From Mugil cephalus (lineage: Eukaryota > Chordata > Actinopteri > Mugiliformes > Mugilidae): a stretch of 64,000 bases of DNA. The translations under genes were made by a program, and so were the position numbers. This document shows, one piece after another, positions 54,351 to 64,000 of the stretch (positions within the stretch are counted from its first letter, which is position 1; the number at the start of each line of letters is the position of its first letter). The DNA lies in assembly GCF_022458985.1 (NCBI RefSeq), contig NC_061778.1, positions 8,015,501 to 8,079,500 on the forward strand, given 5' to 3'. Under the pieces are notes generated by a model, which saw only the letters and a program-made list of their open reading frames with translations, did not search any database and was not told the origin of the DNA.

Positions 54351-57300
54351 TCTAATAGCCAAAGGGCATTGGTTTGTGGTTTAATCGTCCATAAATCAGT
54401 TTATTACTTTTAGTTAGAAATAATTATGAAGCAGTTTAGACATAAGTATCAAATTAACACAGAAGCTACAGCAACAGTAGCATACGCAGATGCTAACATC
54501 GTAGCTGGCGTGCACCTCCCCAGAAATATAACTATGCGCCATGGTGACGCAGACCACGAGAGTTGTGATTGGTCCGCTTGTTTCAGCTTTAGTATTTCCA
54601 GCTGCTTCTCCATTTCTACAGCTTTCAGATTGATTGTTTTGGGTCAATGAAGATGGAACACATTGAGGAAAGGTTAAATGAGGAGGTTCGGAGATACAAA
54701 CATTTATACTACAACTTGAAAGTTTCAGTTGCCACTGTTGAAAGCGAAACAGGAAGTAGAGACAATTGAACCCCATTGGCAAAAAAAACACAGCGCTGAC
54801 TAGTGTCCGGGTGGTGTTTTTCCAGAGTGAGACAGACTAATGTGGGTTACGTAAATTCTGGCATCTATGTCCTGAAGTACTCCGAGAGCATTTGGTCTGG
54901 GAGTCACACCAAACGTCTTCTGCCCACATCACAGGAAAATAGAGGGTACGCATTGACGTCAGTGGCGCCCGGGGCCACGCCGCCCTGGGTGGCAAAAACA
55001 TGGTGAAATGTATCAGTAAATACAGAGAGACTGGGAAAAATGCGGATTATCAGATCAAATTAAGGACAATTGGACTCGACAATGATCCATATGAACTAGT
55101 ATAAATTTGGAAAAGTGGATTAGCTTCAGTTTCAGTTAGTTCAAGTTAGTTTTAGGTCATTTCAGTTATGATACATGTGGCTAAATAAAAGATGCTAACG
55201 CTAAGAGCTTTACTGAGTAAACACTATAGCGTCCGACTGGACGTTAAAAGGATGACGAGGAGTAATCGCAAATATTCTGTTCATTGTTTTACTTTTAATT
55301 ATTGTTGGAACGTAAATAGTGTCGGCCTTAACTGCGCCAAAACAGCAACATCCACAAACTTATCTGACAGCCCTCCAGAACATAGCTTAAGAATTTAAAA
55401 TATGACCTCATCTACAAAAAATATACAGCATACAAATTTATATTACCTGACACTAAATGTGAACCACAACACCAGGTTTCTGTGCCTTGATTCCAGTTGT
55501 TTCTTCGTAATGCACCGATTCATTTACTTCTCTTTACTTTGGTTCAGACACTATTAAAGCCTATGAGTCAAACTAATTTCTATTGCTGTTGTCAGACTCA
55601 TTCTGATATGAATTGAATATGGCTACGTCAGGCAACAGCTGAGTGGCTAGGTACATGCCTGGCTGGTTTATTAAATTCAGTGTTAATCCCAGGTTTAGCT
55701 TCTAGCATTTCAGCGTCTGATGGGTCACGAGCTGCCATGTTTCACACAACCATCAGTCTTGATTCATCATGTGTGTTTTTCAAGGACCGTCTCAAGTTTT
55801 AATTACTTATGAGTCAGTCTCTAAGATGTTTGTTTGCTTCCTGCTGTCGGTCCAGCTGCCACTTTTGCCCCAGACTCGTAAAACTAGACGTGACAGCCTT
55901 GTGGTTCGGTCGATGATCAATTGTTCAACAACGACCGTGCTGCGTAAGGTCAAACGCCTTTTAGTGCAGGAATTTAGTGCAGACAATGACAAAATCTGCA
56001 TTCAGTGTGAGGTTAGGACGGACAATCAATAGTTGAAGCATGGACTCTGACCTTTTGGAAAAAGACAGTGATGTGTTAAAATATGAAGTCAAGCTTCTAA
56101 AATAATTAAGAATAAAGAAAAAGTCCATATAGTAAACACTCAAGAGGTTTATGTTTCATCTTTTGGAGACTACAAATATCTGTAATTATTTTAATTGATA
56201 GTTCAGATGAGCAGAGGCAGTAAACTGAATCACATCCATTCAGCCACACTAGCTAGCATGGCTAAAAACAGGTACACTACCTCTTGCCTAATGTCAGGCT
56301 TCTGTCACAACTCTGTAAGGATAAGCATTAATATTGTAGATAATGGATGGATATGTCTGTAATGCTGAACTTGATCTAAAACGAGGATGGATGTGTATCT
56401 AACTACCTCTCTGCAAACTTAAAAAAAGCTTATGAACCTCAAGGGACAAAAATAACCCTCTTTAATATGCTCCTGCAATTTATTTTTAATCCGTCATCAA
56501 AGATATACGTATTTTTTTTTATCCTCACCAAGAGCTTTTCAACGAGACTCCGTCTAACGTGGCTGACGCTAACGAAGGATTCAGTCCAGTGATGTGTGGG
56601 GCTTTTTTCCTCTTAGTGACGCGATTATGGCTCGATGAGAGTGCATTGTCATCCCAGCCTCGCTTCAGGCAAATAACGGTCCGTGTGATGAAAGTGATCG
56701 GACAGAGACGTTGCCATAAAGTGGAAGTAAAACACGGCTGAACAATTTTCTGTTTCCTGTACGTGTGACCTTTTATAACGTTATATGATGTCTGATGTAG
56801 TAGAAAATATGTGCCCTGTATGTTCAAACGGCGTGAATTAGCCTGTGTGAAGAACATATAGCTTTAGTTTGAGAGAAACTAAACCATGAAAAGTGGTAAA
56901 TTGAATTTCTCAGCTGCTGTTGATTCAATTACGTGTCCATCAGCGGGCCCCATTGTGCTCTGGGATGTATAATGTCTGAGCATTTACCATCAACAGTGAT
57001 GTCCCTGAAAATGTAGCAGTGCATTAAAACACCAGCTTGAAGATAGGTTGGTGCTGAATCTTAATGTCTCCTGTGTGCTTTTTTTTTTTTTTTTTCTTTT
57101 TTAACAGGATGCAATAGGTGTCTGAGCAGTGCAGCAAGGAGCGGGGCTGATTGTGGGATACTTATTATAGCCCTAGCAACAGGGACGGGATTGGTGGCTG
57201 CGCAGACTGAGCCTGTCAGCTATTGGCTGGTGAGGAGGACCTTTCAAAGCACAGAATTTCGTCTCGTGAAAGGCTCAGTGCAGCAAGCTGCAGCAAGAGG

Positions 57301-57899
57301 CTGCAGTCTGAGGGCGGGCGATCCAGCAGCTTCAGCCACTTCAGCTCATCAATCAGCGCCAGGGCTCGAGTCCTCAGTTCGACACACACACAGATATGCG
57401 CAGTTATTCAGATAAACCCGACCTTTGCGAGCAGGCAGCTGAATTTAAATGCTTGAGAAATGCTGATTCTCCATCCACTGTCCACAGTGAGATGCAGGAT
57501 TTTATTTTATTGCATCGCTCCTCTGCTCCAACCATAAAACCTGAATTATTCTTTGATCTATGGCCTAATTTAGTTAATTATTAGCAATGCGGCCTTATAA
57601 AAAGAAAGAGGGAGAGAGAGAAAAAAGCCTTGCATACTGTAGTATCTATCTGAGCTGGCATTGTCTCTGCACTGCAGCTAATACAGACTCCATCTCACAC
57701 TCTCAACACATGCAACCTACAGCACACCAACCAGATATGGATGCAAACACGCAACCACACACACACACCGGTTATATGTGACCCACAGAGGGTTACATAA
57801 GGTCGCATTGATTCCATGTGGTGTCACTGTGTAGGTTTTTAACTTTTAACATAATGAAAAAGGAATGACTGTTTCGTGGATGACTGTCAATGGCTATAA

Positions 57900-60620
57900 T
57901 ACAGACAAGAAATGAAAATGTAGAATAATAACGATCAACAAATAACTTTAATGGGCAACAGATGGCAACCAAAAACTCCTCAGAGCATACAAGTTTCTAT
58001 CCCATAGTCGGCTATCAACCCCACCCCTCATTCATCTCCAGCAGGTCAGCTCTTTCTTCTTTTGTTTCTTAAATCAAATTCTAATCTCTATTTTTTTTTT
58101 CATGTCACAGAAACAAGAAGATCCACATCCAAAATAATGAAAACTTTAAAATAAAAACACAAAGCACAGAGAAATGTATGTATTCTTGGCAATGAGTGAA
58201 AGTCACCTGACATGATTTTTCAGAAAAAAAACAAAAAAACAAACAACAACATTCAAGCAAAAAGAAAAACTTCCACTCATCTAAAGTCACAGAACGTAAA
58301 AAAAAAAAAAAATCAAAATCAAAGCGAAGGGCTTGTAATATTCATGAACTGTGTGAGGATTTCATGCTATTTAATCTGCCGAGCCTTCACGACAACTTTA
58401 TACGACGTTAAAAATAAATCAAAGCAGCTGTGACATACAGTGTGAGCGCATGGAGGCTGACTCATGGTGGTGACATAATTGGCATACAAGGTTGTGTGAC
58501 TGACCTTAAGGCTTTTGGTTTATTTTCTCTTAAGCCAACACATCTGAAATAAAAAAGCAAATCCTTCCCTTCAAAAAAAAAAAACAATAATTGCCATCTA
58601 TTAGGAAAAAATAACCCCTCATCTGTATGAATATATTAATAATCTATAGAACTAGCAGCATTATGACGATTATTCCATTCAGCAGTTTCCCGTGGTTTTA
58701 AGCAGCTTCCTATATGTGACTAAAGTTTGTTCCGAAGGTGTTATTTGCTTATCAATAACCTTCTGAAACGCCTCCCCTGTGACACGATTGGTGTGCGTCG
58801 GTGTTGATTATTCATATCTATGTGCTGTACACACAGCGGACACGTGTAACAGTGAGGAAAAACATGACATCTTGCACACATGCTCGCAGGAACTTAAAAT
58901 ACTGGCAGATAAATTCTTGGTTTCTTTTAAAGGTCGACTTGCAAACGAGGCATATCAAATAAAACGGGCACGAAAAAGAAAGCACGCACTGTACTCGGGG
59001 CACAAAAAAACAAAGCGTTCCTTCAGTGAAATGGTTCTCCTTAGAAACAAATTTACTTATGGGTGACGATAACAACAATACACTAGACCACCACGGAAAT
59101 GGCGCATGTGTAATTTAGTCATATTCTTTTTTATTATCATAGCTATTATTTCGGTTCTTGTGCAACTGCTACATAATGACTCACATTCAAGATATTTTGT
59201 CACTCAGGAACAGCTATAAGGTATAAAAACAAACCAAAAAAAATAAAATTAAATTAAAATGTATACTGTCAGAAATAAAATATGGTCCATGTTTGTGAAT
59301 TCATAACAGAAACATTGAGCCTGGAAACTTCACCATTATTAAAACTGGATAGCATGACAGAAAAAGGTACTTAAATACTGTTCAAAGAACAAAATAGATC
59401 ATAATCATACTTCAATGTGACAAACACCAGTTGGTAAGATTAAGTGATCACTGGTGGTGGTTATTTTTTTTTTTTGTTGTTTTTTGTTTTTTTTAATCTT
59501 CCATTTTTTTTTCCTTTAACAAATTAAATACACATATTGCATGTCACTATAGCAACGCCCATTACAGGTCAATTTCTACGATCACCATTTTGGTATAGCA
59601 AATAAAAAAAGGAGAAAAAAAAACATAACAAAATGAAATAAATTATAAATCAGCATCAGACAAAGCCTGTTTTTTCTCAATCATATGAATACTTAACACC
59701 CACAGTATAAGTTAATAAAGTCAAGCTACTGTATATAAATACATCACCAGCATGCACAATATTGAATATTATTGTTGTCATCATCTTACACTGAAGAAAC
59801 AGTATAGTAGGCAAGTGCATTTAATAAAACAAACACAGAAGTAAACCACAAACTCTGAAGCTGCTTTTTATTTTTTTGTCCTTTTTTTTTTGTTGTTGTT
59901 TTTGTTTTATATATCGTTAAGTCTCTGCCTTTAATAATCTTCACCTCCAAAAGAATCAATGGTTCCAGTGACATAACGGACCAAACTGCGAGATGCCAAA
60001 TTCACATTAAACAGAAGACGGGGAGTTAATTTTATGTACTGAGTCTTTATTTTTCACTCCTGTGTAAATTTATCGTCATTTTTATTATTATTATTATTAA
60101 TTTAGAGGGGGGTCTATTTTTTTTTTTTACCAGTTGGAAACTCTAGCGCCAATTGGCTTTTGAGGCCCTTTCTTGTATTTAAACTACTGGAACCAATGCA
60201 AACTAGTTTTGTGAGGCATTCCCATTCAAGCATTTTCTCTCTCAAGTGACTCAAATGCATCTCTTATCACGCAAAAACCTAACTAAGCAGCTTATCTTGA
60301 CAGAACAAGACCAGTTCCTATGCCAGTGTGAGGCTGCCATTTCAATCCAACAACAACCACTTCAGGCTGATTGACTGACATATCAGTGGTTTTGGCAAAT
60401 GTCAAAGAGAAAATCAAGAAGACGGAGGCCCCTTTCAACTGTATATATATTTCTATATATATTTAAACTAAGATTTAACCTCCACTCTCACCTCTCTTTT
60501 GATTCTTTTAACACATGGAAAAATAAAGAACTGCTGCTGCGGTAGTATCATCGGCAAAAGCGGCTGCCAAAGTCCACCGGCCCTTCATATTTTTTTTTTT
60601 AATCGAAGTGTGGCTTCTCT
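57900..60620 (-). other. Probable ywhag 3' UTR and downstream flank
   Basis: AT-rich sequence directly 3' of the ywhag stop codon, with long T/A homopolymers on the + strand and many TTTATT (AATAAA on -) hexamers, for example near 60044 and 59862. No credible ORF is present. Mammalian YWHAG has a 3' UTR of a few kb, so most of this stretch is likely transcribed; the poly(A) site cannot be chosen from sequence alone. Confidence 0.5.

Positions 60621-64000
<3,380 letters not shown>

Larger units (their letters stand above)
49050..57900. other. Gene-poor region between camkk1 and ywhag
   Basis: About 8.9 kb without a recognisable protein gene; ORFs are short and repeat- or frame-shadow-like. 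It holds a degenerate tandem array (49.9-50.6 kb), pentanucleotide and trinucleotide microsatellites, interspersed repeats (52.5 and 54.3 kb), and GC-richer islands at 51.1-51.65 kb and 57.1-57.42 kb that look more like regulatory DNA than genes. Confidence 0.5.

Noticed and set aside
54414-54791. 125-residue minus-strand ORF
   Set aside because: Leu/Cys-rich composition, no recognisable motif, isolated in gene-poor DNA; expected by chance in a region this long.
56525-56857. 110-residue minus-strand ORF and 60-residue plus ORF at 56.5-56.9 kb
   Set aside because: No similarity I can name and no promoter or splice context; two overlapping opposite frames suggest chance.

Overview
This 64 kb window is vertebrate nuclear DNA, almost certainly from a teleost fish and probably a percomorph. 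The genes have many short exons with GT-AG introns. Their protein products are clearly vertebrate. The introns are compact, and introns and intergenic DNA are full of fish-type retroposon tails, Tc1/mariner scraps and microsatellites. There are no operons, CRISPR arrays or prokaryotic features. I see no tRNA or rRNA gene and no structured RNA I can defend.

Layout: (1) 186-9537, + strand: the 3' 12 coding exons of p4ha3, a collagen prolyl 4-hydroxylase alpha subunit; its 5' end lies left of the window. (2) 12166-28114, +: a complete 33-exon c2cd3, a centriolar and ciliary C2-domain protein; my exon chain keeps frame and gives 2196 residues. (3) 29565-34315, +: a complete six-exon mitochondrial uncoupling protein, best fit ucp3, 312 residues. 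(4) 37099-39005, - strand: vps37d-like ESCRT-I subunit. (5) 42075-48654, +: camkk1, Ca2+/calmodulin-dependent kinase kinase, 15 coding exons, 471 residues, probably with a non-coding first exon near 39.9 kb. (6) 49.05-about 58 kb: gene-poor DNA with repeats and a few candidate regulatory islands. (7) 60621-64000+, -: ywhag (14-3-3 gamma), with all of its last coding exon and part of the first; the rest lies right of the window.

The left block (p4ha3, c2cd3, ucp) matches the order and relative orientation of human 11q13 (P4HA3, PPME1, C2CD3, UCP3, UCP2), but PPME1 and a second UCP are absent here. The genes to the right (vps37d, camkk1, ywhag) belong to other human neighbourhoods, so a synteny break lies between about 34.3 and 37.1 kb. 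The genes do not form one pathway; they are a typical eukaryotic neighbourhood.

I do not find a novel biological system. The points most worth checking are regulatory or splicing details: an RFX X-box-like site upstream of c2cd3, a full CRE plus TATA-like element and upstream ORFs before ucp, a TFEB-type E-box between vps37d and camkk1, a frame-preserving 51-nt candidate cassette exon in camkk1, a vps37d stop codon that sits inside a poly(A) signal, and a few homeodomain-motif-rich non-coding islands. All exon boundaries are read by eye from splice signals, reading frame and remembered family sequence; none is confirmed by transcript data.
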